In this document: in pieces, positions 8,100-16,529 of the stretch
Layout: each line of letters opens with the position of its first letter
How positions within the stretch are numbered: the first letter of the stretch is position 1
Assembly (NCBI RefSeq): GCF_000429925.1
Contig: NZ_AUCU01000042.1
Span: forward strand, 1-36,716
DNA: 36,716 nt
Origin: Desulfatirhabdium butyrativorans DSM 18734
GTDB lineage: Bacteria; Desulfobacterota; Desulfobacteria; Desulfobacterales; Desulfatirhabdiaceae
Direction of reading: 5' to 3'
Translations under genes and position numbers: made by a program
Notes under the pieces: generated by a model
Databases searched by the model: none
What the model was told of the DNA's origin: nothing
What the model saw: only the letters and a program-made list of their open reading frames with translations

Positions 8100-8181
8100 T
8101 ACCTGTCAGGTACCCGGAAAGCCGAATCCTTGCCCAGCCTATGGGGAGATGGCCTGTCCATGCGCGGGGGCGGAGCAGGCC
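8100..8181 (+). other. Gap with a dyad and a terminator-like stem-loop
   Basis: The 209-bp gap after the oxidoreductase cluster contains a perfect short dyad, TACCTG-T-CAGGTA (8100-8112), and a 6-bp stem GGCCTG (8151-8156) / CAGGCC (8176-8181) followed by GTTTTC. The second could be a weak intrinsic terminator separating this cluster from the secreted-protein gene. The first could be an operator or chance. I see no known riboswitch consensus. Confidence 0.25.
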
Positions 8182-8270
8182 GTTTTCACGGAGCAGCGAT
8201 TGTGATGAAGTCATCCGCTTGATGGAGTTGGGATATTTGACGGGTAGACCAGAGCCGAGGAGATCAGCAA

Positions 8271-8909
8271 ATGAAAAACGGAATGATTGGAAAATGGATT
8301 GTCGGGATTGCTCTGATGGTGATCATGACCGGAATGGCTTCGGTGGCGCTTGCCGGCCCGCCCCGTGGAATTGCCGGATTTACGCTGGGAGATGATTTGG
8401 CGAAATACCAGCAAAGGATTCTGCCCGATACGGCGCTTCCGGTTCGCTATGCGGAGTCCATCACGGAGGTGGAGGTAAAGGTTGAATCCGGATTCAAAAC
8501 CGGTATCGTTGCCTATGGCTCCTGCGCTTACCCTGAAAAAATCCTGCGGTTGAAATTCAAATACGCCGATGACAGCCGGGATTTTTTCGAGGAGCTGGTT
8601 CGCCGGTTGAAAATGCGATATGGGGAAAAGGCGGAATGGCGCGGAGACCCTTTCCAGAACGTTCTGGCCTGGAAATGGTCTTTCCGGGATGCCAATGGCA
8701 GAAATCTTAGCCTGATCGTTCAGCACAACCGGCGCGATACGGATGAGAAAATCGGCAACACAATCAAACTGGCCTGGATGGATGCCATCGAAAAGGAACA
8801 GTTGTGTTTCAACAAGGGCCATCGGCAAGCCCGAACACCGAAGAAAGGCTATGCGGGTGGCAGCGGGGCGAACGATCACCAGCCATGGGAAATTCTGATG
8901 CCCAATTGA
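8271..8909 (+). CDS. Secreted protein of unknown function
   Basis: A 212-residue protein with a clear Sec signal peptide: basic MKNGMIGK, a hydrophobic core to about residue 24, and a VALA|GP cleavage site near residue 28. The mature part begins GIAGFTLGDDL, a pattern I have seen at the start of small exported proteins of deltaproteobacteria, followed by alternating strands and a charged helix around FFEELVRRLKMRYGEKAEW. The C-terminal 30 residues are basic and low in order. A GAGGAG-type RBS 7 nt before the ATG supports the start. Its stop overlaps the next start as TGATG, so the two proteins are probably made together. Function unknown. Confidence 0.75.
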   Translation: MKNGMIGKWIVGIALMVIMTGMASVALAGPPRGIAGFTLGDDLAKYQQRILPDTALPVRYAESITEVEVKVESGFKTGIVAYGSCAYPEKILRLKFKYADDSRDFFEELVRRLKMRYGEKAEWRGDPFQNVLAWKWSFRDANGRNLSLIVQHNRRDTDEKIGNTIKLAWMDAIEKEQLCFNKGHRQARTPKKGYAGGSGANDHQPWEILMPN

Positions 8910-9832
8910 TGATGGAATTGACAGAACGCCGATCCATGGGAACCGGAGCGTTTTTTGGCTGGAATGGCATTTGTTTCGATCTCCCGGAGGGTTGGGAGCT
9001 TGCGAGAATCGGCAAGTCCGACCTGGCCTTCGAAGAAGCGGATCGCATGATCCTGGAAATGCGCTGGAAGCGCGGCGAGGATCGGGTTGGGCTGGAGCGA
9101 ACCATCCGGCGCAGAATCGAACGATATGCTCGGGACGGCGTTCAGGTGCATCGCAGACAGCCGCCGCCCGGATGGCTGCAGGCTCAGGAGGAGCAGGAGG
9201 CCGAATGGGCTTTTCTGGAATGGCGGCGTAAGCCGGATCTGGGGATGGAAATCGTTCGTGCCTGCTCCGTATGCGGCATGGTCTGTATCTTTCGGGTGCA
9301 TCCGCCTGGCGATGCCGCATGCCGATGGACGGATGGATGGTGCAGGATGGAAAGCGTTCTGCGTTCATTTTCGGACCACGTTCATCCCGGAGGAATCCGT
9401 TTTTCACTCTACGATATCGATTTGCTCGTTCCGGAAGATTTCCGCCTCAACCGATTTTCTTTCCATCCCGGCGCATTCGAATTGCAATTTTACGCAGATC
9501 ATGGGAATATCCGCTTTCACCGATGGGCGCCTGCGGCGCTGCTGCTGCAGGGAAAACCGCTGGAGTTCTTCGGAGCGACGATATTTGAGCAGGCCCGGTG
9601 GCGCCGCCTGCATGTTCGAGCCGATGAAGAAGCGGTTCTGGGCGATCTGCAACCGCAGGGTTGGCTGGACAGGATTCGCTTGAGAGCGGAAAATCGCTGG
9701 TTTTGTCTGCAATATGATCGAACGAGCGATCGCCTGCTTGGCATCCGGTATGCGGGCAGGAAGCGCCATACGGATGACCAGATCGAGCGGCTTTCGCGGC
9801 TGTTCCGGGTGCGAAGGCAGATTTCCATTTAG
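8909..9832 (+). CDS. Unknown protein with two similar halves
   Basis: A 307-residue protein without signal peptide, predicted cytoplasmic. Two segments look alike: ICFDLPEGWELARI, then an acidic helix and a strand ending in RW (residues 21-55), and IDLLVPEDFRLNRF, then a similar stretch ending in HRW (about 167-205). This suggests an internal duplication of a domain of about 140 residues, loosely reminiscent of PsbP/DcrB-like folds with their I-x-x-P-x-x-W start; the fold name is a guess. The start at 8909 is chosen because it overlaps the previous stop (TGATG); the ATG at 8912 or one at 8885 are alternatives. Its stop is the first base triplet touching repeat copy B. Confidence 0.6.
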   Translation: MMELTERRSMGTGAFFGWNGICFDLPEGWELARIGKSDLAFEEADRMILEMRWKRGEDRVGLERTIRRRIERYARDGVQVHRRQPPPGWLQAQEEQEAEWAFLEWRRKPDLGMEIVRACSVCGMVCIFRVHPPGDAACRWTDGWCRMESVLRSFSDHVHPGGIRFSLYDIDLLVPEDFRLNRFSFHPGAFELQFYADHGNIRFHRWAPAALLLQGKPLEFFGATIFEQARWRRLHVRADEEAVLGDLQPQGWLDRIRLRAENRWFCLQYDRTSDRLLGIRYAGRKRHTDDQIERLSRLFRVRRQISI

Positions 9833-9956
9833 CGCCTGAACGAAAAAACCCTATTCGGAGCAGTGCGCCGCCTGCGGGCAGACAAGTTCCCGCTGCATCG
9901 TAAAACAGCCTGCCCTCCGGCTCGGGTTGTTCTAAAAATGGGATTTCCGTTCTGAC
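9832..9956 (+). repeat. Dispersed palindromic repeat, copy B
   Basis: Begins GCGCCTGAACG directly at the stop codon of the upstream gene and ends TTTCCGTTCTGAC, an imperfect terminal inverted repeat. It contains the core ATTCGGAGCAGTGCGCCGC identical to copy C. It is longer than the others (125 bp) because of an extra internal stem around CCTGCCCTCCGGCTCGGG. It fills most of the gap before cvpA (9833-10040); the remainder shows only the RBS AGAAGGA for cvpA. Confidence 0.6.
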
Positions 9957-10040
9957 CCTTTATAGCACTGCCCCCAGAACGGGTCCGACTCGTGGGAATG
10001 CCGAACAGTTTCGATAATGCTTGATTGATCAGAAGGATAT

Positions 10041-10568
10041 ATGAACACACTCGATACGATCGTCCTTGTCATTTTGGCTTATTGTGTCATTCGGGGCTTT
10101 TTCCGGGGGATTGTCCGGGAAATCAGCTCGATCGCAGGGGTGATATGCGGCTACTACGCTGGATATACCTACTATGAGGGGGTTGCGGAATCCCTGAAGC
10201 ACTGGATCACCAATCCGTCCTATGCCAATATCACCGGTTTTGTGGTTCTGTTTTGTGCGGTATTCATCGTGGTCAATGTGCTGGGCCTGATCATCCGCTA
10301 TTTCATGAACGTGACTTTCATGGGTTGGCTCGACAGGATGCTTGGCTTTGTTTTCGGGACTGCGAAAGCCATTCTGATTTGCTCCATCATTGTGGTCATG
10401 CTCACCGCATTTTTGCCCAGAGGCGCCCCGCTGGTTCGGGATTCGGTCACCGCTCCCTATATCAGCCGGATTTCGGAGTGGATCGTCATGGTGGTGTCGC
10501 AGGAGATGAAGTTCGAATATGAACAGAAAATCAGGGAACTGAAGAAACATTGGAACATTCCGGTTTAA
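10041..10568 (+). CDS. CvpA family membrane protein
   Basis: A 175-residue inner-membrane protein of the CvpA (colicin V production) family. It has four hydrophobic segments at about residues 4-22, 27-45, 62-85 and 105-128, and the family pattern ILAYCVIRGFFRGIVRE after the first helix. The Gly-x-x-x-G spacing and GWLDRMLGFVFG before the last helix are typical. The charged C-terminus is probably cytoplasmic. AGAAGGA precedes the ATG at good spacing. The last 19 bp overlap the mazG start. CvpA family members are linked to colicin export, biofilm and envelope robustness; the precise role here is unknown. Confidence 0.85.
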   Translation: MNTLDTIVLVILAYCVIRGFFRGIVREISSIAGVICGYYAGYTYYEGVAESLKHWITNPSYANITGFVVLFCAVFIVVNVLGLIIRYFMNVTFMGWLDRMLGFVFGTAKAILICSIIVVMLTAFLPRGAPLVRDSVTAPYISRISEWIVMVVSQEMKFEYEQKIRELKKHWNIPV

Positions 10569-11389
10569 CAGAGAACCATGGGGTCCTTCAGAAAGTGATG
10601 GACCTGATCGAAAAACTGACCGCCCCTGATGGCTGCCCATGGGATCGCAAGCAGACCCCTGAAAGCCTGACCATCTATCTGGTCGAGGAAACCTACGAAC
10701 TGGTTGATGCCATTCGCAGAAACGAAGCGGAGGATATCGAGGAGGAAATGGGCGATGTCCTGTTCCAGTTGCTGTTTCTGCAGCATCTGTACAGGATGGA
10801 CCTGCAGAAAATCGTGGAGCGAAACCTCGAAAAAATGATTCGCCGTCATCCCCATGTTTTTGGAGACGAATCGCTCGAAACCAGTGAAGCCGTGCGCAAG
10901 AGATGGCAGCAGATCAAACAGGTGGAAAAACAGGGGAAAGCCGAAAACGGCCTCTTTGACTCCATTCCGAAGGGGGTTCCCGCGCTGATTCGGGCCTACC
11001 GGGTTTCGGATCGTGCGGCAAAGGCAGGGTTCGATTGGGAAACGCTGCCGGATGTGATGAAGAAAGTCGAAGAGGAATGGCGTGAATTCCTCGCCGAAGT
11101 ACATCACTGCCCGGAAGCGCAGGCCGCCGGTGCGGATGATCGGCAGCGGCTCTCCATGGAATTCGGGGACATTCTGTTCACGCTTGTCAATGTGGCGCGG
11201 TTTGCCGGCATTCATCCCGAAACAGCGCTTGCCGAATCCACCCGAAAATTTGAGGAGCGGTTTCGGATGATGGAAAATGCCGTCAACCGGGAAAACGGCT
11301 CCCTGCAGGAGCTGAGTGCGGAGCAGTGGCAGCAATTGTGGGACCGGGCCAAACAGCAGATGCACGATCAAGAATTGGGAACACCATGA
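10550..11389 (+). CDS. mazG: Nucleoside triphosphate pyrophosphohydrolase MazG
   Basis: A 279-residue all-alpha NTP pyrophosphohydrolase that hydrolyses (d)NTPs to NMP and PPi, cytoplasmic. It has two MazG domains in tandem: GCPWDRKQT with EETYELVDA and EEMGDVLFQ (residues 28-73) carries the metal-binding acidic residues E46, E47, E66 and D69, and the second repeat has EEEWREFLAEV and EFGDILFTLVN (about 168-220). Between them is the conserved RRHPHVFGDE. The start shown is TTG, inside cvpA, with AGGGAAC upstream; a GTG at 10595 is an alternative but would trim the first helix. It lies 10 bp before hisH. MazG belongs to the same fold superfamily as HisE, which makes the hisHF neighbourhood notable. 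Confidence 0.9.
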   Translation: MEHSGLTENHGVLQKVMDLIEKLTAPDGCPWDRKQTPESLTIYLVEETYELVDAIRRNEAEDIEEEMGDVLFQLLFLQHLYRMDLQKIVERNLEKMIRRHPHVFGDESLETSEAVRKRWQQIKQVEKQGKAENGLFDSIPKGVPALIRAYRVSDRAAKAGFDWETLPDVMKKVEEEWREFLAEVHHCPEAQAAGADDRQRLSMEFGDILFTLVNVARFAGIHPETALAESTRKFEERFRMMENAVNRENGSLQELSAEQWQQLWDRAKQQMHDQELGTP

Positions 11390-11399
11390 CAGGAATGCC

Positions 11400-12026
11400 A
11401 TGATCGCTATCATCGATTATGAAGCAGGAAATCTCACCAGCGTTCAGCGCGCTGTCTCGTATCTGGGCAAGGCTTGCGTGGTCACGCGGGATGCGGCGCA
11501 GTTGCTCGAAGCGGATCGGATCATCTTTCCCGGTGTCGGAGCCGCAGGCTCTGCCATGGAGAGCCTTGTCCGTTTCGGGATCGATCGCATTCTCCGGGAT
11601 GCGTTCGGCATGGGCAAACCCATCCTCGGCATCTGTCTGGGCTCCCAGGTGATCCTTGAATATAGCGAGGAAAACGATACCGCCTGTCTCGGGCTGGTGC
11701 CCGGCAGCGTAAAGGCTTTCCCGCAGGACATGCACGGGCCGGACGGCCGGCGGCTCAAGGTGCCGCACATGGGGTGGAACCGGCTGCTGTGCAAGGGAGG
11801 GCATCCGATCCTGGAAGGGCTCGATCCGAGGGACGAATTTTATTTTGTTCATGGCTACTATCCCCAGCCGCAGCAGGAGAGGCACATCGTTTGCCGAACC
11901 GACTATGGGATCGAATTCCCTTCCGTGATCGGATTTCGGAACCTGATTGCCACCCAGTTTCATCCGGAAAAGAGCGGAAGGCCGGGTCTACGGATCCTGA
12001 ACAATTTTTGCCAATGGAAGCCCTGA
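11400..12026 (+). CDS. hisH: Imidazole glycerol phosphate synthase, glutaminase subunit HisH
   Basis: A 208-residue class I glutamine amidotransferase supplying ammonia to HisF in histidine synthesis. The catalytic triad is visible: C79 in GICLGSQ, H188 and E190 in HPEKSG. The oxyanion strand FPGVGA (43-48) is normal. A Ser replaces the Met that commonly follows in GICLGMQ. The start at 11400 is chosen because the protein then opens MIAIIDYEAGN as in the family and AGGA lies just upstream; longer frames run into mazG. HisF starts 13 bp later. Paralogous HisH/HisF pairs also serve in surface-sugar amidination, but the HisF here looks like the histidine-pathway type. Confidence 0.92.
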   Translation: MIAIIDYEAGNLTSVQRAVSYLGKACVVTRDAAQLLEADRIIFPGVGAAGSAMESLVRFGIDRILRDAFGMGKPILGICLGSQVILEYSEENDTACLGLVPGSVKAFPQDMHGPDGRRLKVPHMGWNRLLCKGGHPILEGLDPRDEFYFVHGYYPQPQQERHIVCRTDYGIEFPSVIGFRNLIATQFHPEKSGRPGLRILNNFCQWKP

Positions 12027-12039
12027 TTGAGGAAGCCGC

Positions 12040-12819
12040 ATGCTGAGCAAACGGATCATTCCCTGTCTCGATGTCCGGGAAGGGAAAACCACCAAGGGAA
12101 TCAAATTCAAGGGAAACGTCGATATCGGTGACCCGGTGGAGATGGCCCGCATGTATTACGAAGCGGGGGCCGATGAAATCGTGTTTTACGATATCACGGC
12201 ATCGAGCGACAAGCGGGATATCATGATCGATGTCGTGCGCAGGGTGGCGGAAACGATCTTCATTCCGTTTTCGGTCGGCGGCGGCATCCGCAATGTGGAA
12301 GACATGCGGCGGGTGCTGCTGGCAGGAGCCGAGAAGGTGAGTGTGAATTCAGCGGCTGTTCTGCATCCGGAAATCATCGCCGATGGGGCGCAGGCTTTTG
12401 GGAATCAGTGTATCGTGCTCGGAATGGATGTCAAACGCGTCGAGCCATCGGAGACCATCCCATCGGGGTATGAAATCGTGATCAACGGCGGCCGGAAATT
12501 CATGGGCATCGATGCCCTCGGATGGGCGAAACAGGCCGAAGCCCTGGGCGCCGGAGAGATCTGTCTCAACTCGATCGATGCGGACGGCACTCGGGAAGGC
12601 TATGAGTTGAACCTGACCGCAATGATCTCTCAGGCTGTCTCCATTCCGGTAATTGCATCAGGAGGCGCCGGGAAGCCGGAGCACCTTCTCGATGTGCTCA
12701 CAACAGGACATGCCGATGCGGCGCTGATCGCCTCCATGGTGCATTATGGCACTTACTCCGTCGGGGGGATCAAGGAATATCTGGCCGAAAGCGGCGTGCC
12801 GGTCAGACGAACGTGGTAG
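12040..12819 (+). CDS. hisF: Imidazole glycerol phosphate synthase, cyclase subunit HisF
   Basis: A 259-residue (beta/alpha)8-barrel that closes the imidazole ring, producing IGP and AICAR from PRFAR and ammonia delivered by HisH. Catalytic acid/base residues D11 (IPCLD) and D130 (GMD) are at canonical positions. The phosphate-binding loops SVGGGIR (78-84) and ASGGAG are intact. Loop 1 reads [16 protein letters not shown] instead of the KGVNFVNLRDAGDP common in other bacteria; this variant is what I recall from Desulfovibrio and relatives, so it supports the taxonomic placement. GAGGAAG precedes the ATG. The stop overlaps the next gene by 7 bp. Confidence 0.93.
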   Translation: MLSKRIIPCLDVREGKTTKGIKFKGNVDIGDPVEMARMYYEAGADEIVFYDITASSDKRDIMIDVVRRVAETIFIPFSVGGGIRNVEDMRRVLLAGAEKVSVNSAAVLHPEIIADGAQAFGNQCIVLGMDVKRVEPSETIPSGYEIVINGGRKFMGIDALGWAKQAEALGAGEICLNSIDADGTREGYELNLTAMISQAVSIPVIASGGAGKPEHLLDVLTTGHADAALIASMVHYGTYSVGGIKEYLAESGVPVRRTW

Positions 12820-14687
12820 CACAGCCGGAAGGGCCGGTGTGCTCCAGGGCAAAATCGTTTGCCCTTTCTGCAGGTCGGGCTGATGATGCGGATCCTCGCA
12901 GGCGCCTTCTCCGGCGTGTGCTCCTCAACCTGCTCTGGGTCGGTTGGGCGATCCTGCTGATCGATCTGCTGGTTCATCTCGTTCTTCTGTTTTCCCCCTT
13001 TACCATCGATGATGCCTTCATCACTTTCAGCTATACCCGCAATCTCGTATTGGGAAATGGACTGGTGTTTACGGTGGGCGAGCGGGCCGAAGCGACTTCT
13101 TCCCTGCTGTGGGCCTTGATGCTCGTTCCGTTTGAAGCCTGGCTTGCAGATGGTGCCATCCTGGGGAGCAAGCTTCTGGGCTGCATCGGCATGGTCAGCG
13201 CGATTTTTCTGGGGATTCTGCTGATCCGCAAGGGTGTGGATGGGAGCGTTGGAAACGATGGTTCGAAGCTGATTCGCTGGGCGGCCTGCCTCTTCTTTGC
13301 GACGCTGTGCGTGCTCGCTGCGCCCTTCGTCCAATGGTCCTGTTACGGTATGGAGAATGGGGCGGTGGCGGCGTTGCTGATGCTTGGTGTTTTCCTGTTC
13401 GATCGGGAAATGGTCCGGCATTCGGGATGGATTTCCGCCGTGCCCGTTTTTTTGCTGGAAACTATCCGGCCGGAAGGATTTCTGGCGATATTTGTCTTCG
13501 GGGTGTTTCGCACGGTCGTGTCCATGCGGAAGGAGGCGTCCTGGAAGCCCTGGAAGGACCCCTGGTGGCTTCGATGGGTTGCCGTTGCGGGAACGATGCT
13601 GTTCGCATACGAGGTCTTTGGATTCGTCCAGTTCGGGAATCTTTTTCCCAATACGGCATCCGCCAAGGCCGGGTCATTTTCCTGGGAAAAAATCCATGAA
13701 GGCATTTATTACTTTTCGACCACTGCGGGCAGGCTCTATCTGGGAATGATCGGCATTCTCGGGCTCTGGCTGGGATGCCGGATGCTTCTCCGGTTCATGC
13801 AATGCCGGAATCGGGCGTTACCATCCCAGCAGCAGATTCCCCCGATGGATATGGGGCTCCTTCCACCCGGCCAACCGATGGAGCAGCGCTTCCACCTGTT
13901 GGGATGCTTTGCCTCGGACAATGCGCTCCTTCTGGATCTGCTGGTCTACGGGCTTGTTGCCACCCAATGCGTTTTCATTGTTCTGGTTGGCGGCGACTGG
14001 ATGATCGATTTCCGGTTTCTCAGCCATATCGTACCGCTTATTTCACTGCTCTGGGTGCGCATGACGTTCCCGGTCCGAATCGATCCACCGGAGAATGATA
14101 CCGTATTGTCCGGCACCGGCCAGGAGGCTTCGGCGGGAAGCCGATCCGGTTGGCCGGCTGCCATCCGTTTTCCGGATGGCCTGGTTCGCCACCCGGCTTT
14201 CCAGGTTCTGTTCCTGCTGGTGTATGTTGCATGCCAGATTCAGGCCGGAACGAAGGGCTATGAGTGGGCCAAGCGGCTCGCCGATGCAGAAGAACGGGTG
14301 CTGAAGGGAACCGCCCTGCTGCTCGAATCCTGGCGGAAAACTCCGCAAGACATGGTGGCCTGCAGCGATGTGGGACGCATTGGGTATTACTACAGGGGCC
14401 GCGTATATGACTGGTGGGGACTTGCCACGGAAGAAGTGGCCCGATCCGGTCAGGCCATGGGAAAAATCGAATCCCGTACGGTGTTGCGGCATCAACCGCG
14501 GTTTATCGTGCTGTATTCGAACGAGAGTTGGCTTGGGCCGGACACGATGCAGCGGGATATGGCGCGCTATTCCCGCCCCTTTTTCAACGATCCCGATTTC
14601 CGATCTGATTATGCGGCCGTTGCATCGTTCCATTTCTGGGAGGATCGCTGGCATATCGTCTTCGAGCGGATCGTCCCGGCTTCATGA
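12813..14687 (+). CDS. Polytopic membrane glycosyltransferase (GT-C-like)
   Basis: A 624-residue integral membrane protein with roughly ten to twelve hydrophobic helices, the first at about residues 38-60. The first outer loop reads [19 protein letters not shown] with the paired acids D66/D67. This is the pattern of polyprenyl-phosphate-sugar-dependent GT-C enzymes such as AftB-like arabinofuranosyltransferases and GT39/ArnT relatives. A soluble C-terminal part of about 150 residues (from about 475) follows. It starts at GTG 7 bp inside hisF. It probably modifies a surface polysaccharide, lipid or protein; sugar and acceptor are unknown. It ends exactly against the convergent DMT transporter gene. 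Membership of the histidine operon by overlap suggests shared transcription, not shared pathway. Confidence 0.7.
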   Translation: MVAQPEGPVCSRAKSFALSAGRADDADPRRRLLRRVLLNLLWVGWAILLIDLLVHLVLLFSPFTIDDAFITFSYTRNLVLGNGLVFTVGERAEATSSLLWALMLVPFEAWLADGAILGSKLLGCIGMVSAIFLGILLIRKGVDGSVGNDGSKLIRWAACLFFATLCVLAAPFVQWSCYGMENGAVAALLMLGVFLFDREMVRHSGWISAVPVFLLETIRPEGFLAIFVFGVFRTVVSMRKEASWKPWKDPWWLRWVAVAGTMLFAYEVFGFVQFGNLFPNTASAKAGSFSWEKIHEGIYYFSTTAGRLYLGMIGILGLWLGCRMLLRFMQCRNRALPSQQQIPPMDMGLLPPGQPMEQRFHLLGCFASDNALLLDLLVYGLVATQCVFIVLVGGDWMIDFRFLSHIVPLISLLWVRMTFPVRIDPPENDTVLSGTGQEASAGSRSGWPAAIRFPDGLVRHPAFQVLFLLVYVACQIQAGTKGYEWAKRLADAEERVLKGTALLLESWRKTPQDMVACSDVGRIGYYYRGRVYDWWGLATEEVARSGQAMGKIESRTVLRHQPRFIVLYSNESWLGPDTMQRDMARYSRPFFNDPDFRSDYAAVASFHFWEDRWHIVFERIVPAS

Positions 14688-15593
14688 TAGGGAAGGCTTT
14701 CGGCCGATCAGGGGAGCAAGCTGCACCACCAGCATCCCGGCAAGCATCAGCGCGCATCCGCAGATGGCGCGCGGGCTGAGGCCCTCGCCCAGAATGATCC
14801 ATCCAGCGATTGCGGCAACAACCGTCTCCATGCTCAGAATGACTGCGGCGTGGGTGGGCGGCGCGTCCTGCTGGGCAACCACCTGGAGGGTGTAGGCGAT
14901 GCCCACCGAAAAAAATCCGCCATAAAGGATGGGAATCATGGCGGAGCGAATGGCATCCGCAGTGGTGCTTTCGATCAGAGCTGCCATGATGAGGCTCAAC
15001 AGGGAGCAGACCAGAAATTGCGCGCAGGCGAGCTGCACCGGCTCGATTCGAGGGGAAAGCCATCCGATCAACAGAACGTGGGCCGACCAGAAAATCGCGC
15101 CCAGCAGCACCCAAAGGTCTCCGGGCGCAAATGCCAAGTCTTCGTTGATACTGAGAAAAAACAGCCCGATCGTTGCCAGCATGGCCCCGATCCATCCTCC
15201 CGTGCCGATCCGCTGCCCCAGAAATCTGCCGATGAACGGAACCAGGATCACATACAGTCCTGTGATAAACCCGCCCTTTGCCGCCGTGGTGTACACCATG
15301 CCGATTTGTTGCAGACTTGCGCCGCAGAACAGGATGGCGCCAACCAGAAGTCCCTGCCCGAGGGTGATCCCGGAAAACAGGCGCATCGGCCTGAAACTGC
15401 CGCAGTGCTTCTGCCGAACCCGGTCCCGGTGAACAATCAGGGGGATCAGCGCCATGGCGCCCAGGAAGAAACGGATGCCGTTGAAGGTGAACGGGCCGAT
15501 GTATTTCATCCCTTCCCGCTGGGCCACGAAGGCACACCCCCAGATGACCGCGGTCAGCAGCAGCAGCCAGTCGGCTTTCAAGGCTTTGTTCAT
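14682..15593 (-). CDS. EamA/DMT-superfamily permease
   Basis: A 303-residue inner-membrane transporter with ten predicted helices in two homologous EamA halves (about residues 8-138 and 152-290). The first half opens WGCAFVAQREGMKYIGP, typical of the family, and the second repeat starts at VLLGAIFWSAHVLLIGWLSP. Family members export amino acids, metabolites or nucleotide sugars; no substrate can be assigned. The start codon overlaps the stop of the ABC permease gene (ATGA), so the two are translationally coupled. Its 3' end meets the 3' end of the convergent glycosyltransferase gene with the two stop codons abutting, leaving no room for a terminator. Confidence 0.85.
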   Translation of the reverse strand: MNKALKADWLLLLTAVIWGCAFVAQREGMKYIGPFTFNGIRFFLGAMALIPLIVHRDRVRQKHCGSFRPMRLFSGITLGQGLLVGAILFCGASLQQIGMVYTTAAKGGFITGLYVILVPFIGRFLGQRIGTGGWIGAMLATIGLFFLSINEDLAFAPGDLWVLLGAIFWSAHVLLIGWLSPRIEPVQLACAQFLVCSLLSLIMAALIESTTADAIRSAMIPILYGGFFSVGIAYTLQVVAQQDAPPTHAAVILSMETVVAAIAGWIILGEGLSPRAICGCALMLAGMLVVQLAPLIGRKPSLS

Positions 15594-16285
15594 GATTTCA
15601 GGGAAGGGTCGAGCAGGTAACCCGAGATGCGGAACTCGATTTTGCGGAATGCCCAGATGACACCGTAAACCAGACAGAGATAGAAGATAGCCGCCGTAAA
15701 ATACAGTTCGTAAAAGGCGAAGCTGCGTGAAGCGATGACCCGGGCGACACCGGTGATATCCATGATCGTGATGATGGACACAAGGGAAGTGGCCTGAAGC
15801 AGGAAGACGACTTCATTGGTGTAGGCGGGCCAGGCCAGGCGGAATGCTTTGGGGAGGATGATCCGTCTGTAGAGCAGGCTGCCCGACATGCCGCAGGCCT
15901 TTGCTGCCTCGATTTCACCGAAAGGTACGGCTTCGATGGCCCCGCGAAGAATTTCAGCCGTGTAGGCTGCCGTATTCAGGGTGAGGGTGAGGATGGCGCA
16001 GAAATGGGCCTCCTTGAAGAATACCCAAAGACCCCATTGGGAAAGGGTTTCCTGGAATTGGCCGCTTCCGTAGTAGATCAGAAAAAGCTGCACCAGAAGC
16101 GGCGTTCCCCGGAAATAAAAGATGAAGCCGTAGGCAGGCATCCACATCAGGGGATTCTTGCTGACCCGCATCAGCGCACTCGGCACGGCGATCAGCAGTC
16201 CGATTGCGACGCTGAGCGCTGTCAGTTCGATGGTGATCAGCGTGCCGTTGAAAAATTTTGGAAGATTGGTCAGAATAATGTTCAT
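15590..16285 (-). CDS. Polar amino-acid ABC transporter permease (HisM/ArtQ type)
   Basis: A 231-residue inner-membrane permease with five hydrophobic segments. The EAA loop (GEIEAAKACGMSGSLLYRRIILPKA, about residues 122-146), which docks the ATPase, is well conserved, and FFRGTPLLVQLF-type sequence near 58-70 is the hallmark of the polar amino-acid uptake subfamily. No substrate-binding protein, second permease or ATPase gene is adjacent, so partners must be encoded elsewhere. A recognisable sigma-70 promoter lies 43-71 bp upstream. It is first in a two-gene operon with the EamA permease, overlapping by 4 bp. The substrate is not determinable; polar or acidic amino acids by family. Confidence 0.88.
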   Translation of the reverse strand: MNIILTNLPKFFNGTLITIELTALSVAIGLLIAVPSALMRVSKNPLMWMPAYGFIFYFRGTPLLVQLFLIYYGSGQFQETLSQWGLWVFFKEAHFCAILTLTLNTAAYTAEILRGAIEAVPFGEIEAAKACGMSGSLLYRRIILPKAFRLAWPAYTNEVVFLLQATSLVSIITIMDITGVARVIASRSFAFYELYFTAAIFYLCLVYGVIWAFRKIEFRISGYLLDPSLKS

Positions 16286-16327
16286 GGGAAATGGATTCGG
16301 GCTCCGATTTTCGTTTCGATGGCTGAC

Positions 16328-16356
16328 GGTATAGGAATTTCGGGCAGCCCTGTCAA
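16328..16356 (-). promoter_or_regulatory. Sigma-70-type promoter of the transporter operon
   Basis: On the minus strand TTGACA (16356-16351) is followed by a 17-nt spacer and TATACC (16333-16328): a perfect -35, optimal spacing and a 4-of-6 match at -10. Predicted transcription begins near 16321, giving a leader of about 35 nt before the ABC permease ATG. It is the clearest promoter I can read in the window. Confidence 0.6.
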
Positions 16357-16529
16357 CGAAAAATTGGGGTAGGGATCAATACACGTGTTCCCTACGACAG
16401 GCTTCCGTCAGAATGACGGGTTGGAAATCATCCATGGGGGTGGTGACTTCCGTTGGCATGACGGGAGGGGATATTCTTCGACTTTTGGCAAGTTCATCGA
16501 GATGGACAATAAAAAAGGGGGATTCTGGA

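Noticed and set aside
8062-8270. Riboswitch in the gap after the oxidoreductase cluster
   Set aside because: I could not match molybdenum-cofactor, TPP or cobalamin consensus elements; only short stems are present.
11400-12819. HisH/HisF as paralogues for O-antigen sugar amidination
   Set aside because: HisF has D11 and D130 and the loop pattern recalled from deltaproteobacterial histidine-pathway enzymes, and no sugar amidotransferase gene is adjacent.
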